From Mycolicibacterium cosmeticum (lineage in GTDB: Bacteria > Actinomycetota > Actinomycetes > Mycobacteriales > Mycobacteriaceae): a stretch of DNA of 64,000 bases. Under the pieces are notes generated by a model that was given only the letters and a program-made list of their open reading frames with translations, searched no databases and had not been told where the DNA came from. The DNA is taken from NCBI RefSeq assembly GCF_000613185.1, contig NZ_CCBB010000002.1, positions 694,789 to 758,788 of the forward strand. Reading direction: 5' to 3'. This document shows positions 46,093-55,501 of the stretch, piece by piece (positions within the stretch are counted from its first letter, which is position 1; the number at the start of each line of letters is the position of its first letter). Made by a program: the position numbers and the translations under genes.

Positions 46093-46986
46093 GTGATCGC
46101 CCTTCCCGACGCGGTGACGGCCATGGCCGGACGGGGACCGCAGTGGCAGGCCTGGGTGGATCGCCTGCCCGCCGTGGTCACCGCAGCGCTGGACGGCTGG
46201 AACCTGACCCCCGACGGCACACCCGATCACGGGTTCTGCTCGATCGTGCTGCCGGTGCGCACCGCAGACGGCGATTCCGCCGTGCTGAAGGTGTCCTTCC
46301 CCGACGCCGAATCCGAGCACGAGCATCTGGCCCTGCGCCGTTGGGGCGGTTCCGGTGCGGTCCGGCTGTTGCGCGCCGATCCCCATTCCCGGTCCATGCT
46401 GCTGGAGCGGCTACAGGACCGGAACCTCGAGGAGCTGTGGGATATCGAGGCGTGCGAGGTGGTCGCCGAGCTGTACGGGCGCATCCACGTCGCCGCCCTG
46501 CCGCAGCTGCGACCGCTGGCCGGCTTCGTCCGGGAGTGGACGGCCGGGCTGCGGGCGCTGCCCCGCAACGCGGCGGTGCCGCGACGGCTGGTGGAACAGG
46601 CGATCAGCCTGGGCGACGATTTCGCCACCGACCCCGCATCCGGCGGGACACTGATCCACGGCGACCTGCATTACGCCAACGTGCTGGCCGCCGACCGGGA
46701 ACCGTGGCTGGTGATCGACCCGAAACCGATGAACGGTGACCCGCACTACGAGCTCGCGCCGATGCTGTGGAACCGGTGGGACGAGCTGACCGGGTACGTC
46801 CGCGACGGTGTGCGGCGCCGGTTCTATGCCCTGGTCGACGCGGCCGGGCTGGACGCCGACCGGGCCCGGGCCTGGGTGACGGTGCGGGTGATGCACAACG
46901 CGATGTGGGAGCTGACCGAGCGGGCCGAACCGGACCCGCACTGGCTGACCACCTGCGTGGCGATCGCCAAGGCCGTCCAGGACTGA
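46093..46986 (+). CDS. Aminoglycoside/hydroxyurea phosphotransferase, APH(6) type
   Basis: A 297-residue kinase of the aminoglycoside/hydroxyurea resistance family. Nucleotide-lobe Lys in AVLKVSFPDAESEHEHLAL, catalytic loop GGTLIHGDLHYANVLA, metal Asp in VIDPKPMNGDPHYELA, all as in streptomycin 6-kinases. It is GTG-started with no strong ribosome site. Whether it modifies streptomycin or a cellular metabolite is unknown. A second, broken streptomycin-kinase-like gene lies at 1671-2485. Confidence 0.87.
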   Translation: MIALPDAVTAMAGRGPQWQAWVDRLPAVVTAALDGWNLTPDGTPDHGFCSIVLPVRTADGDSAVLKVSFPDAESEHEHLALRRWGGSGAVRLLRADPHSRSMLLERLQDRNLEELWDIEACEVVAELYGRIHVAALPQLRPLAGFVREWTAGLRALPRNAAVPRRLVEQAISLGDDFATDPASGGTLIHGDLHYANVLAADREPWLVIDPKPMNGDPHYELAPMLWNRWDELTGYVRDGVRRRFYALVDAAGLDADRARAWVTVRVMHNAMWELTERAEPDPHWLTTCVAIAKAVQD

Positions 46987-46992
46987 GGCTGC

Positions 46993-48249
46993 CTAGATCT
47001 GCACCGGCAGCGACGAGATGCCGCGCAGTGTCACGTTGGGCTTGTAGACCGGCTCCCCCGCCAGCCGGGCGTCCGGGAAGCGGGCCGTCACCGCGGACAA
47101 CGCGATCGAGGCCTCCATCCGGACCAGCGCGGCCCCCAGGCAGAAATGCGTGCCGTGCCCGAAGCCCAGATGCCGGATCGTGGCGCGGTCCGGATCGAAA
47201 TCGTCCGGGCGGGCGTTGACGGCGGGGTCGCGGTGGGCGGCGGCCAGCAGCACGATCATGGTGTCGCCCTTGGGGACGGTGACGTCCGGCAGGACGATGT
47301 CCTCGGCGGCGATCCGGCCCAACAGCTGGGCCGGCGGGTCCCAGCGCAGCGTCTCCTCCACCACCCGGGCGGCGCGCCCCGGGTCGGCGCCGAGCGCCGT
47401 CCACTGCGCCCGGTTGCGCAACATCACCAAGATGGCCGTCGCGATCAGACTCACCGTCGACTCGTGGCCGGCGATCAGCAACAGGTTGCAGGTCGAGATG
47501 ATCTCGTCCTCGGTGAGCTGGTCACCGGATTCCTCGACGGCGACCAGCGCCGAGATCAGGTCATCGCCCGGGGCGCGGCGCCGGCGCCCGATGAGCTCGC
47601 GGAAATAGGAGCGCAGCCACTTCCCGGCCTCGATGCGCTCGTGGAAACCCTCCGGCACGCCGGTGGCGGCGAGGAACGGGTCGACGGTCTGTCCGAGCAG
47701 GGTGCTGGCCCGGCCGAACTGGGGCTCGTCCTCGACCGGCACCCCGAGCAGCCGGCAGATCACCGCGACCGCGAGGGGATAGGCCAGGCCCGTCACCGCG
47801 TCGAATTCGCCGTTCTGCTGCGCGGTGTCCAGCAGATCGTCCACCACCGCGGTGATCTCGGCCTGCATCGCGCTGATCACCCGTGGCGCGAACGCCTTGA
47901 CGACCAGCTTGCGCAGCCGGGTGTGGTCCGGCGGATCCAGGAACAAGAACGCCGGCGTCCGCCGCTGGTCGACCAGACCGGCCAGCCCGAAGGGCCTCGG
48001 CTGCTTGCCGTCGGCGAGCTGGCGCTGCGCGATGGTCGACTTGTTCCGGTCGCTGGCCGACGCCGGATGCCGCAGCACGGCATCGCAGTGGGCATACGAG
48101 GACAGCACCATGAGATTGGCTTCCGGCAGGTGCAGCGGACCGTGCTCACGCAGTTGCCGGTACACCGGATACGGGTCCGCCCGGTTTGCCGGGGCCAGCG
48201 CCTGCGCCAGCAGCACCTGCGGGGCGGCCCCCGACCGCGTTCGCGTCAT
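46993..48249 (-). CDS. Cytochrome P450
   Basis: A 418-residue soluble bacterial P450. I-helix oxygen motif AGHESTVSL, ExxR in EETLRWDPPAQ, heme loop FGHGTHFCLG with Cys370. The closest class is the actinobacterial hydroxylases; no CYP subfamily is assigned. It begins 5 bp after the MenC-like gene, in a tight operon led by a phosphodiesterase-like gene. Redox partners are not encoded nearby. Confidence 0.95.
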   Translation of the reverse strand: MTRTRSGAAPQVLLAQALAPANRADPYPVYRQLREHGPLHLPEANLMVLSSYAHCDAVLRHPASASDRNKSTIAQRQLADGKQPRPFGLAGLVDQRRTPAFLFLDPPDHTRLRKLVVKAFAPRVISAMQAEITAVVDDLLDTAQQNGEFDAVTGLAYPLAVAVICRLLGVPVEDEPQFGRASTLLGQTVDPFLAATGVPEGFHERIEAGKWLRSYFRELIGRRRRAPGDDLISALVAVEESGDQLTEDEIISTCNLLLIAGHESTVSLIATAILVMLRNRAQWTALGADPGRAARVVEETLRWDPPAQLLGRIAAEDIVLPDVTVPKGDTMIVLLAAAHRDPAVNARPDDFDPDRATIRHLGFGHGTHFCLGAALVRMEASIALSAVTARFPDARLAGEPVYKPNVTLRGISSLPVQI

Positions 48250-48254
48250 GGCCC

Positions 48255-49217
48255 CTATTGTGCAGTTGCCGCGCGCAACTGTTGACGCAGGCGTTCAATT
48301 CGGGCGGCATCGGTCAGCGCGAACCGCCCCAGCAGGTCGGGATCCGGACCCGGCGGCATGGGCGCCACCGGCAGGCTGCCGTCCACCGGCACCAGGGAGC
48401 GGGCGTCGCCCACCACATCGCCGCCCAGCAGCAGCCGGGTGCTCAGGGCGGCGGCGTAGTCGAGCTCCGGCAGGGCACCGGCCAGGGCCAGACCGGTCGC
48501 CACGCCGATCCCGGTCCAGGCGTCGGAAACCACCACACACGGCAGGTCCATCAGTTCGGCGACCCGCAGCGCCCGGCGCGCCCCGCCCAGGCGGCCGCAG
48601 CGCAGCACGGCGACATCGGCGGCATCCCGCAGGCCGTGCGGATCGTGGGCGGCGGTGGCGTCGGTGGCGATCCGGACCGCCACCCTGGCCCGCACCCACG
48701 CCACCTGTTGCAGGTCGCGGCACGGCTGGGCCACGAACTCGAAGCCGCCGGCGGCCTGATCCAGCGCCGCGATCGCGTTCACCGCCTCGGCCGGCTCCCA
48801 GCGCCCGCGGGCGTCGCAGCGGATGCGCCCCGACGTTCCCAGCTCGGCGCGCACCGCGGCCACCCGTGCCACGTCGCCGGCGAGCCCGCGGGCCGGGTCG
48901 GCCACCTCGACATCGGCGGTCGCGCAGCCGGCCGCCCGCACGATGTCGCGCGCCCGGGCCGCGCCGACGGCCGGCACGCTGACCGCCACCGGCACCCGGC
49001 CCCGGACGGCATCGGGCCAGCCGATGGTGCCCGGCTCGGTGGCCGCGGTCAGCCAGCGACCGAGTTCCCCGGCGTCGGCATCGTGGCGTGGGCTGAACTC
49101 CCCCCAGCCCTGCGGCCCCTCGACGAGCAGGCCCTCGACCATCGTCGCGCCCGGCCCCGGATCGAGGATCGGGACGGCGAAGGGCCGCGCGTTGTCTAGG
49201 TCGATGAGCGTCTGCAC
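48255..49217 (-). CDS. Degenerate o-succinylbenzoate synthase (MenC)-like protein
   Basis: A 320-residue enolase-superfamily protein resembling mycobacterial MenC in length and in GWGEF, RVPVAVSVPAV and FVAQPC segments. The active site is eroded: the KxK pair is Asp102 and Glu104 (TADVEVADP), the metal Glu of EQPC is Ala163, and the second lysine is Arg206 (AVLRCGRLGG); Asp135 and Asp186 remain. It is therefore unlikely to make o-succinylbenzoate. GTG 49217 lies five bases after the phosphodiesterase stop and five bases separate it from the P450, so the trio is one transcript. A binding or divergent role is possible. Confidence 0.72.
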   Translation of the reverse strand: MQTLIDLDNARPFAVPILDPGPGATMVEGLLVEGPQGWGEFSPRHDADAGELGRWLTAATEPGTIGWPDAVRGRVPVAVSVPAVGAARARDIVRAAGCATADVEVADPARGLAGDVARVAAVRAELGTSGRIRCDARGRWEPAEAVNAIAALDQAAGGFEFVAQPCRDLQQVAWVRARVAVRIATDATAAHDPHGLRDAADVAVLRCGRLGGARRALRVAELMDLPCVVVSDAWTGIGVATGLALAGALPELDYAAALSTRLLLGGDVVGDARSLVPVDGSLPVAPMPPGPDPDLLGRFALTDAARIERLRQQLRAATAQ

Positions 49218-49222
49218 AGGCG

Positions 49223-50365
49223 CTATCGAATCACGTACAGCGGGACCAGCATCTCCGCCGCGGTCAGCGACCCGTGGTGGCCGACGAGATTCGACTGCAG
49301 CGGTTCGACACCGGACCGGATGACCGCACCGTTGCCGTGGGCCACCGCCACGACATCGCCGATGCGCGGCGCGACGTGCGCACCGACCGCCGGACCGAAC
49401 CAACCGGCAGTGATCACTTCCTCGCGGGTGAGCACCGTGAAATCGGTGCCGAGCCGCTCGCGCCAGGCGGCGGCCACGTCGGGTCCGGCGCCGGGCTCGG
49501 CGTAGACGTGCCGCGCTCGCGGTTCGCCACCGAGGCCGCGAACACCGTTGCGCAGCAAAGGTTCCCGATCGAAGTCCACCGGTGATTCGACGTGCACCAT
49601 TCCGTGGTCGGCGGTTACCAGCAGGGCGGCATCGGCGGGCAGCCGCTCGGCGATGGCGCGGATCGTCAGGTCGATGTGGGCCAATTCCAGCGCCCAGGCC
49701 TCCGACGCCGGCCCGCGCACGTGCCCGGTCATGTCCAGGTCACCGTGGTAGGCGTAGACCAGGGCACGGTCACCGGCGCGCAACGCGGTGAGGACACCGT
49801 CGACCAGGTCCCCCGCCGAGAAGTTCGGCCGAAACTCCCCGCCCCGCAACGCCGCCCGCGTCAGCCCGGAACCGGCCTGATACATCGGCGCCACCTGTGT
49901 GACGGCGACACCGGCGGCCGCCGCCCGCTCGAACGCCGTCGGTAACGGTTGGAACTGTTCTGGCACAATCTCTTTGAGCAGGTCGACGCGAGGCCCCTGG
50001 CCCATCAGCCGCCATTTGAGCGGGTTCATCATCCGTTCGTGGCCCGGCACGGCGAGCAGATAGCCGACCAGCCCGTGTTCCCCGGCAGGTACACCGGTGC
50101 CCAGCGACGCCAGGCTGGCCGCGGTGGTGCTGGGGAACCCCGCGGTCAGTGTCCGGCCCGCGACACCGTCCAGAAACGGTGCGGCCTCGCGCCGGGCCGC
50201 CACCAGTTCGGCGCCCATCCCGTCGACCAGCAGCACCGCCACCCGGCGGACGTCACCCAACCCGAGGCCGATCCGGTCGTGCTCGCCCGGCACGCCGAGC
50301 GCACCGAGCACCGACGGCAGCAGATCGGCCAGGGCACCGTCTCCGTAGCGGGGGGTGATGAACAT
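49223..50365 (-). CDS. Type I phosphodiesterase/nucleotide pyrophosphatase (alkaline phosphatase superfamily)
   Basis: A 380-residue metal-dependent phosphodiesterase. Asp48 in LLVDGMG, the nucleophile Thr/Ser in GFPSTTAASLA (about residue 80), AYHGDLDMTGH, LLVTADHGM and LVGHHGSL are the metal and nucleophile loops of the NPP family. No signal peptide is evident. It is the first gene of the operon with the MenC-like protein and P450. The substrate is unknown; nucleotides or phosphodiester lipids are typical. Confidence 0.9.
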   Translation of the reverse strand: MFITPRYGDGALADLLPSVLGALGVPGEHDRIGLGLGDVRRVAVLLVDGMGAELVAARREAAPFLDGVAGRTLTAGFPSTTAASLASLGTGVPAGEHGLVGYLLAVPGHERMMNPLKWRLMGQGPRVDLLKEIVPEQFQPLPTAFERAAAAGVAVTQVAPMYQAGSGLTRAALRGGEFRPNFSAGDLVDGVLTALRAGDRALVYAYHGDLDMTGHVRGPASEAWALELAHIDLTIRAIAERLPADAALLVTADHGMVHVESPVDFDREPLLRNGVRGLGGEPRARHVYAEPGAGPDVAAAWRERLGTDFTVLTREEVITAGWFGPAVGAHVAPRIGDVVAVAHGNGAVIRSGVEPLQSNLVGHHGSLTAAEMLVPLYVIR

Positions 50366-50442
50366 GAGGTCAGGGTAGGCGGCGAGTCGGGCCCGGCCGC
50401 CCCACTACCATGACCGCTGGGCGAGAATTTGGGAGCAACCGG

Positions 50443-51174
50443 ATGAACACGAGCGACGGTGGAGCGGCCCGCGGCCGGTGGGATCGGTCCGCGAATGGGG
50501 CGCTGCTGGGCGCGCTGGCCTCCGCATTGGGCACCGCGCTGGGCTTGGCACTGGCCGTCTTCCCGGGCGCCCCGAGCGCGGCAGCCGATCCCTGTCCCGA
50601 CGTGGACGTGACCTTCGCCCGCGGGACGACCGAGCCACCCGGGCTGGGTTCCGTCGGGCAGGCTTTCGTGAACGAGGTCCGGGCCCGCGCCGGGTCCCGC
50701 ACGGTGACCGACTACGCGGTGAACTACCCGGCCAGCAACGACTTTCCGACCGCCTCCGACGGGGTGATCGACGCGATGAACCACGTCAACGCGATGGCGG
50801 CGAACTGCCCGAACACCAAGTTGGTGCTCGGCGGCAGCTCCCAGGGCGCGGCCGTGATCGGCTATGTCACCGGCCCGGCCATCCCACCCGGCTACATCGT
50901 GCCCGAGGGGATCAACGGGCCGATGTCGGCGCAGACGGCCCGGCATATCGCCGCGGTGGCGCTGTTCGGCACGCCGTCGGACGGTGTGGTCAGCACGCTC
51001 GGCGCACCGCCGGTGGTGATCGGCCCACTGGTCGCGGACAAGACGATCAACATCTGCCTGCCCGGCGACCTGATCTGCGCGGGCGGCGGCGGGATCAGCC
51101 TGGTGCACGGTAATTACGCCCGCACGGAGGCACCCGCCGAGGCGGCCGACTTCGTCGCACAGCGGGTGTTCTGA
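50443..51174 (+). CDS. Secreted cutinase-family serine esterase
   Basis: A 243-residue cutinase. Signal peptide to about AAADP; mature start CPDVDVTFARGTTEPPG. Nucleophile in GGSSQG (Ser for the usual Phe before the Ser), Asp near GDLICAG, His in LVHGNYAR. GGGAG precedes ATG 50443, which I prefer to ATG 50410. It is the third cutinase in the window and is convergent with the ferredoxin gene (4-bp gap). Confidence 0.92.
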   Translation: MNTSDGGAARGRWDRSANGALLGALASALGTALGLALAVFPGAPSAAADPCPDVDVTFARGTTEPPGLGSVGQAFVNEVRARAGSRTVTDYAVNYPASNDFPTASDGVIDAMNHVNAMAANCPNTKLVLGGSSQGAAVIGYVTGPAIPPGYIVPEGINGPMSAQTARHIAAVALFGTPSDGVVSTLGAPPVVIGPLVADKTINICLPGDLICAGGGGISLVHGNYARTEAPAEAADFVAQRVF

Positions 51175-51178
51175 GCGT

Positions 51179-51511
51179 TCAATCCGGAAACGCCGGGCCG
51201 ACGGCGGTCCGCGCCCCGAGCGGCCGTCCGCCACCCCAGCCCAGTTCTCGCCGGTAGGCGCCGAGCAGATCGTGTTCGGCGAGGAACCCCTGGTCCCGCA
51301 ACCGGGAGCCGGCCGGCTCCGGTGTCGCGTGCGGCGCCACGAACAGGGCGTCGGTCGGGCAGTAGGCCTCGCATTGGAAGCAGGTTTGGCAGTCACCCTG
51401 GCGGGCGATCACCGGGATGCCGTCAGCGCCGCGGTCGAACACCCGGGTCGGGCAGACGTCGACGCACCGGTCGCAGGCGATACACCGCCGGCTGACGACC
51501 ACCTCGATCAT
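51179..51511 (-). CDS. 2x[4Fe-4S] ferredoxin, AprB-like partner
   Basis: A 110-residue ferredoxin. Cys10, 13, 16, 20 (CIACDRCVDVC) and Cys41, 44, 47, 51 (CQTCFQCEAYC) bind two clusters; the C-terminal 55 residues are an unassigned extension. Its start overlaps the stop of the FAD subunit by ATGA, so the two probably form a complex like the beta and alpha subunits of adenylylsulfate reductase. It is the last gene of the sulfur operon. Confidence 0.9.
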   Translation of the reverse strand: MIEVVVSRRCIACDRCVDVCPTRVFDRGADGIPVIARQGDCQTCFQCEAYCPTDALFVAPHATPEPAGSRLRDQGFLAEHDLLGAYRRELGWGGGRPLGARTAVGPAFPD

Positions 51512-53092
51512 GCGGCCCGGCCCAGGGCGCCCGGCTCCGGCCTGCTCCACAGCGCGTCGAGCCCGCCGGTCAGCAGGCGGTGTCGCTGGGCCGGATCCAG
51601 CCCGGGCCGGTCGCGCCGTTTGTGCATGCCGCGGCTCTCGGTGCGGGCCAGCGCGGCGTGGAACATCCAGCGGCCGTGGGCCAGCATCGCCGCCGCCTCG
51701 CGCGCCCGGAAGACATCCTCACCGGTGCCGCCGAGGCCCTGCCGGACGGCGGCCCACGCACGCTCCAGGGAATCCAGGGCGGTGCGCAGCCGGTCACCGT
51801 GGCGCAGATAGTTCACGTCGTAGGGCAGCACCTGCCGCTGCACCTCGGCCACCACGGCGCGGTGATCCAGCGCGACGCGACCGTGCGGGCGCAGGCCCGC
51901 GGTGCCCGCGCCGTGCAGCGGGCCCGTGCCGGACCGGGCGGCGGCGAACGCCGCCGCGCCTTGACCGGCCCAACTGCCCGACGACGCCGCCCACGCGGCG
52001 TTGTGGCTGCCGCCGCCGCTGAATCCACCGCAGATGAGTTCCCGGGTCGCGGTGTCGCCGGCGACGTACAGGCCGGGAACGTCGGTGGCACAGTCGTTTC
52101 CGGCCACCCGCACACCGCCGGTGCCGCGCACCGTGCCCTCGGCCAACAGCGTGATCTCGAAATGGTCGGTGAACGGGTCGATGCCGAGCCGGTCGAAGAC
52201 CAGGAAGAAGTTGGGTTGGCCCTTGCGCATGGCGAGCTGCTCGGCTTCGGTGGCCCGGTCGATGCGGGCGTAGACCGGTTCGGACAGCAGTGTTTTCGCG
52301 ATCACCGAACGGCCACCGTAGCTGGCGGCGCCCTCGAGCACCGTCTTGTCCGCACGATAGAAAGCTGGCCCACGAGTAATACGCCGTCTTGGTCAGCGAG
52401 GTGCCCTTGACCGCGATGGCATAGGCGCTGGAGAACTCCATGCCCGACAGGGCGGCGCCCGCCTCCACCGCCATCAGGGCGCCGTCACCGGTGTCGACAT
52501 CGCAGCCCAGCGTCTTCGACTGGAAGGCGCAGCCTCCCGTCGCCAGTACCACGGCGCCGGCCGCTATCCGGACGGTGCCGCCGGTGCGCCGGTCCAGCGC
52601 GACGGCGCCGGACACCACACCGTCCTCGTCGAGCAGCAGTTCCAACGCCGGGGTGTGGTCGAGGATCCGCACCCCCAGCCGGGACACCCGGGTGCCCTGG
52701 CGACGCATGTACTCCGGGCCCTGTAGGTCACCCCGAAGGGTTCGGCCCGCGGCATCCACCGGGAACGGGTAGCGCTGCACGCGGCCGAGTTCGTGCATCC
52801 TGTCGAACGTTTCGTCCAGCACCCGCGCCATCCAGTCCCGGTCGGCGAGGTGACCGCCCAGCGCTTCACGACTGGCCATCGCCGCCTCGCGCAGTTCCGG
52901 GACGTCGTCCACGTACCAGATACCGGTGCCCACCGACGCGGTCGCGCCACTGGCGCCGGTGTACCCCTTGTCCACGAGCACCACCGTGGCGCCGGCCTGG
53001 GCCGCCTTGATGGCGGCCCAGGTTCCCGCCGGTCCCCCACCGATCACCAGAACGTCGGCCGAAAGATGTTCGGCGGTATCGGTTCCGGACAT
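51508..53092 (-). pseudogene. Fumarate reductase/AprA-like FAD oxidoreductase, frameshifted
   Basis: One flavoprotein of about 528 residues split by a frameshift near 52361. The first part has the FAD loop VLVIGGGPAGTWAAIKAAQ and continues to YYSWASF; the second resumes at FYRADKTVLEGAASYGGRS and carries VPGLYVAGDTATRELICGG and GGGSHNAAWA. One extra base in the T run (AAA on the plus strand, 52361-52363) accounts for it. As written the protein would be truncated at about half length. Error or real loss cannot be told here. It overlaps both neighbours (LLM and ferredoxin). Confidence 0.85.
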
Positions 53093-54441
53093 CACCGGCC
53101 TCCCGGGGTCGGGGCGAACTGATTGGCCGGAACCGGAAGTCCGTAGTGCTCGCGCAGCGTGGTGCCGCGGTACTCCTCGCGGAAGACGCCCTTGCGCCGC
53201 AGAATCGGCAACACGTGCTCGGCGAAGGCCTGCAGGCCCGAGGGCAGCGCGGGTGCCATGATGTTGAACCCGTCGGCCGCGCCCCCTTCGAACCAGGCCA
53301 GGATGGTATCGGCGGCCTGTTCGGGGGTGCCGACGAAGGTGAAATGCCCGCGCCCGCCGCCCAGCCGGGACAGGATCTGGCGCACCGTCAGGTTCTCGCG
53401 CTGCGCCAGCTCGACGATGAGATCCGTGCGGCTCTGTGAGCCTTGGATTTTCGGACGGGTCAGCAGGAAGTCCGGTAGCGGCTCGTCCAGTTCGAACACC
53501 GACGGATCGGTCTCGAAGTTCCAGGCCAGCTGCGCCAGCCCGTACTCCGGCACCCGCAGTTCGTCGAATTGTGCGGCCAGCGCGCGGGCTTCGGCCTCCG
53601 TCCCGCCCAGAAACGGCACGATACCGGGCAGCACCAGGATGCCGTCGGGGTCACGGCCGGCGGCCCGGGCCCGCGCTTTGATATCGGCGTAGAAGTCCGC
53701 GGCCCGCTCATAGGTCTGATGTGCGGTGAAGATGGCCTCGGCGTGCCGGGCCGCGAAACCGCGGCCGTCCTCCGAGGATCCGGCCTGCACCAGCAGCGGG
53801 TATCCCTGGGGCGGTCGTTCGACGTTGAGCGGACCGGCGATGCGGAAGTACGTTCCCCGATGCTCGATCTTGTGCAACCGGCGCGGGTCGGCGTACCGGC
53901 CGCGCGCCTTGTCGCCGAGGACGGCGCCGCTTTCCCAGCTGTCCCACAACGCCTTGGCGGCGTGCAGGAATTCGTCGGCCCTGGCGTATCGCTCGGCGTG
54001 GCTGGGCCGGTCGGCGAGACCGAAGTTGGCTGCCTCGTCGGCGCCGGCCGAGGTGACGATGTTCCAGCCGGCCCGGCCGCCGCTGACGTGGTCGACCGAG
54101 GCCAGCCGGCGGGCGAGGTTGTAGGGCTCGTTGTAGGTCGACGACACCGTCGCGATCAGACCGATGCGGCTGGTGTGCTGCGCCAGGGCGGTGAGCAGGG
54201 TGAGCGGCTCCAGCTGCCCGGGCGGCCGGAACTCGCCGGTTCCGGTCAGCGCCGGGCCGTCGGCCAGGAACAACGCGTCGAACTTGGCGTCCTCGGCCAG
54301 CCGGGCCAGCGCGATCCAGTGCGCCAGGTCGAAGTCGGCGCGCGGGTTGCTCTCGGGCAGCCGCCAGGCGGCCTCGTGGTGGCCGGCCTCCATGACGAAG
54401 GCGTTGAGGTGCAGCTCGCGGTTCTCCCGGGTGGCGGTCAT
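53092..54441 (-). CDS. FMN-dependent LLM-class monooxygenase (NtaA/SnaA/DszA type)
   Basis: A 449-residue flavin monooxygenase of the NtaA/SnaA/DszA family: LHLNAFVMEAGHHEAAWRLP at the start, the SSTYNEPYNLARRLASVDH segment, and GWNIVTSAGADEAANFG. Members oxidise sulfones, sulfonates or amines with reduced FMN. Here it sits after a sulfonate-type ABC importer and before an AprAB-like pair, pointing to desulfonation for sulfur supply. Its start overlaps the SBP stop by ATGA. Confidence 0.92.
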   Translation of the reverse strand: MTATRENRELHLNAFVMEAGHHEAAWRLPESNPRADFDLAHWIALARLAEDAKFDALFLADGPALTGTGEFRPPGQLEPLTLLTALAQHTSRIGLIATVSSTYNEPYNLARRLASVDHVSGGRAGWNIVTSAGADEAANFGLADRPSHAERYARADEFLHAAKALWDSWESGAVLGDKARGRYADPRRLHKIEHRGTYFRIAGPLNVERPPQGYPLLVQAGSSEDGRGFAARHAEAIFTAHQTYERAADFYADIKARARAAGRDPDGILVLPGIVPFLGGTEAEARALAAQFDELRVPEYGLAQLAWNFETDPSVFELDEPLPDFLLTRPKIQGSQSRTDLIVELAQRENLTVRQILSRLGGGRGHFTFVGTPEQAADTILAWFEGGAADGFNIMAPALPSGLQAFAEHVLPILRRKGVFREEYRGTTLREHYGLPVPANQFAPTPGGR

Positions 54442-55478
54442 GACACCTTGGCGCTGTCGAAGTCGGCCGGCAGCAGGTTGTCGGTGAGTTGGGTGACGTC
54501 GACCTTCTTGGTGATCTCCCCCGCTTCGAAGAACGCGTCGCTGAGCGCCTGCTCGGCCTGGATATCCTCGGGCTGCACGGCCGTGATCTTGAACGAGTAG
54601 GCGTCCACGGTGGTGCGGGCGTCCTCCAGCGATACCCCGGTCTCCTTGGCGATGGCCTTGGCGTATTCGTCGGGATGCTGTTGCGCCCAGGTGAAGATCC
54701 TGGCGACGCGGGTCAGCACGTCGGCCAGCGCCGCCCGCCGCCCCGGGTCGTTAAGGGATTTCTCGGTGGCGACGTAATAGTTGTTCACCTGGTCGATCGG
54801 TGGCAGCCCCTTGGCGATGATCCGGGCGCCGTTCCTGACCGCGATGGCCGATGGCGGGTTCCAGATCGACCAGGCATCCACCTTGCCGGTGTTGAAGGCG
54901 GTCGCACCGGCGGCCGGGCTGAGGTAGACCAGCTCGACGTCCTTGGGTGTCAGCCCGACGCTCTTGAGCGCGAGCAGGGCCAGGCCGTGGGCCGAACTGC
55001 CCTGCGGGATGGCGATCTTCTTGCCTTTCAGATCGGCCAGCGTCCGGATCGGTGAGTCCTTGGGCACGATGATGTTCTCGGCGGCCTTGGTGCGGTCGAC
55101 ACCGTGTTGGGTGGCGACGATCTTGAAGCCGAACTGCTTGGCCGCCCCGGTGATCGGGGGCACGGTGCCCACATACCCCAGGTCGATGTCACCGGTGGCG
55201 GTGGCCTGCACGAGTGGCGGCCCGTAGTCGAACCGCGCGAACTTGACCTTGTACGGGGCGCCGTCGAAAGCGCCCGTCACCCTTGCCAATTCCTCGCTGC
55301 CATCACCGCCGTTGTCACCGAGGGTGAAGGTGTACTGGCTCCATTCCGGGTGCTCGGCTCCGCCCGAGCCGCTCAGCGGGGCGTCACCGCTTCCGGTCGG
55401 TGCGCCGCACGCCGTGGCCGTCGCCGCCACGGTGAGCAGCAGGGCGGCCGCGGTGAGCCGAAATATTCTGGTGGGCAT
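54438..55478 (-). CDS. Sulfonate-type ABC transporter substrate-binding lipoprotein
   Basis: A 346-residue SsuA/TauA-type receptor. The lipobox ATACGAP gives a lipid anchor near residue 24; FARFDYGPPLVQATATGDID and DLGYVGTVPPI are typical of the family, as is VDAWSIWNPPSA. GGAGGAG lies six bases before ATG 55478, the best ribosome site in this operon. It should bind sulfonates or sulfate esters outside the membrane. Confidence 0.9.
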   Translation of the reverse strand: MPTRIFRLTAAALLLTVAATATACGAPTGSGDAPLSGSGGAEHPEWSQYTFTLGDNGGDGSEELARVTGAFDGAPYKVKFARFDYGPPLVQATATGDIDLGYVGTVPPITGAAKQFGFKIVATQHGVDRTKAAENIIVPKDSPIRTLADLKGKKIAIPQGSSAHGLALLALKSVGLTPKDVELVYLSPAAGATAFNTGKVDAWSIWNPPSAIAVRNGARIIAKGLPPIDQVNNYYVATEKSLNDPGRRAALADVLTRVARIFTWAQQHPDEYAKAIAKETGVSLEDARTTVDAYSFKITAVQPEDIQAEQALSDAFFEAGEITKKVDVTQLTDNLLPADFDSAKVS

Positions 55479-55501
55479 GGGATCTCCTCCGTGATGGGGT
55501 T

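Noticed and set aside
48255..49217. Calling the gene menC
   Set aside because: The catalytic lysines and one metal ligand expected of o-succinylbenzoate synthase are absent.
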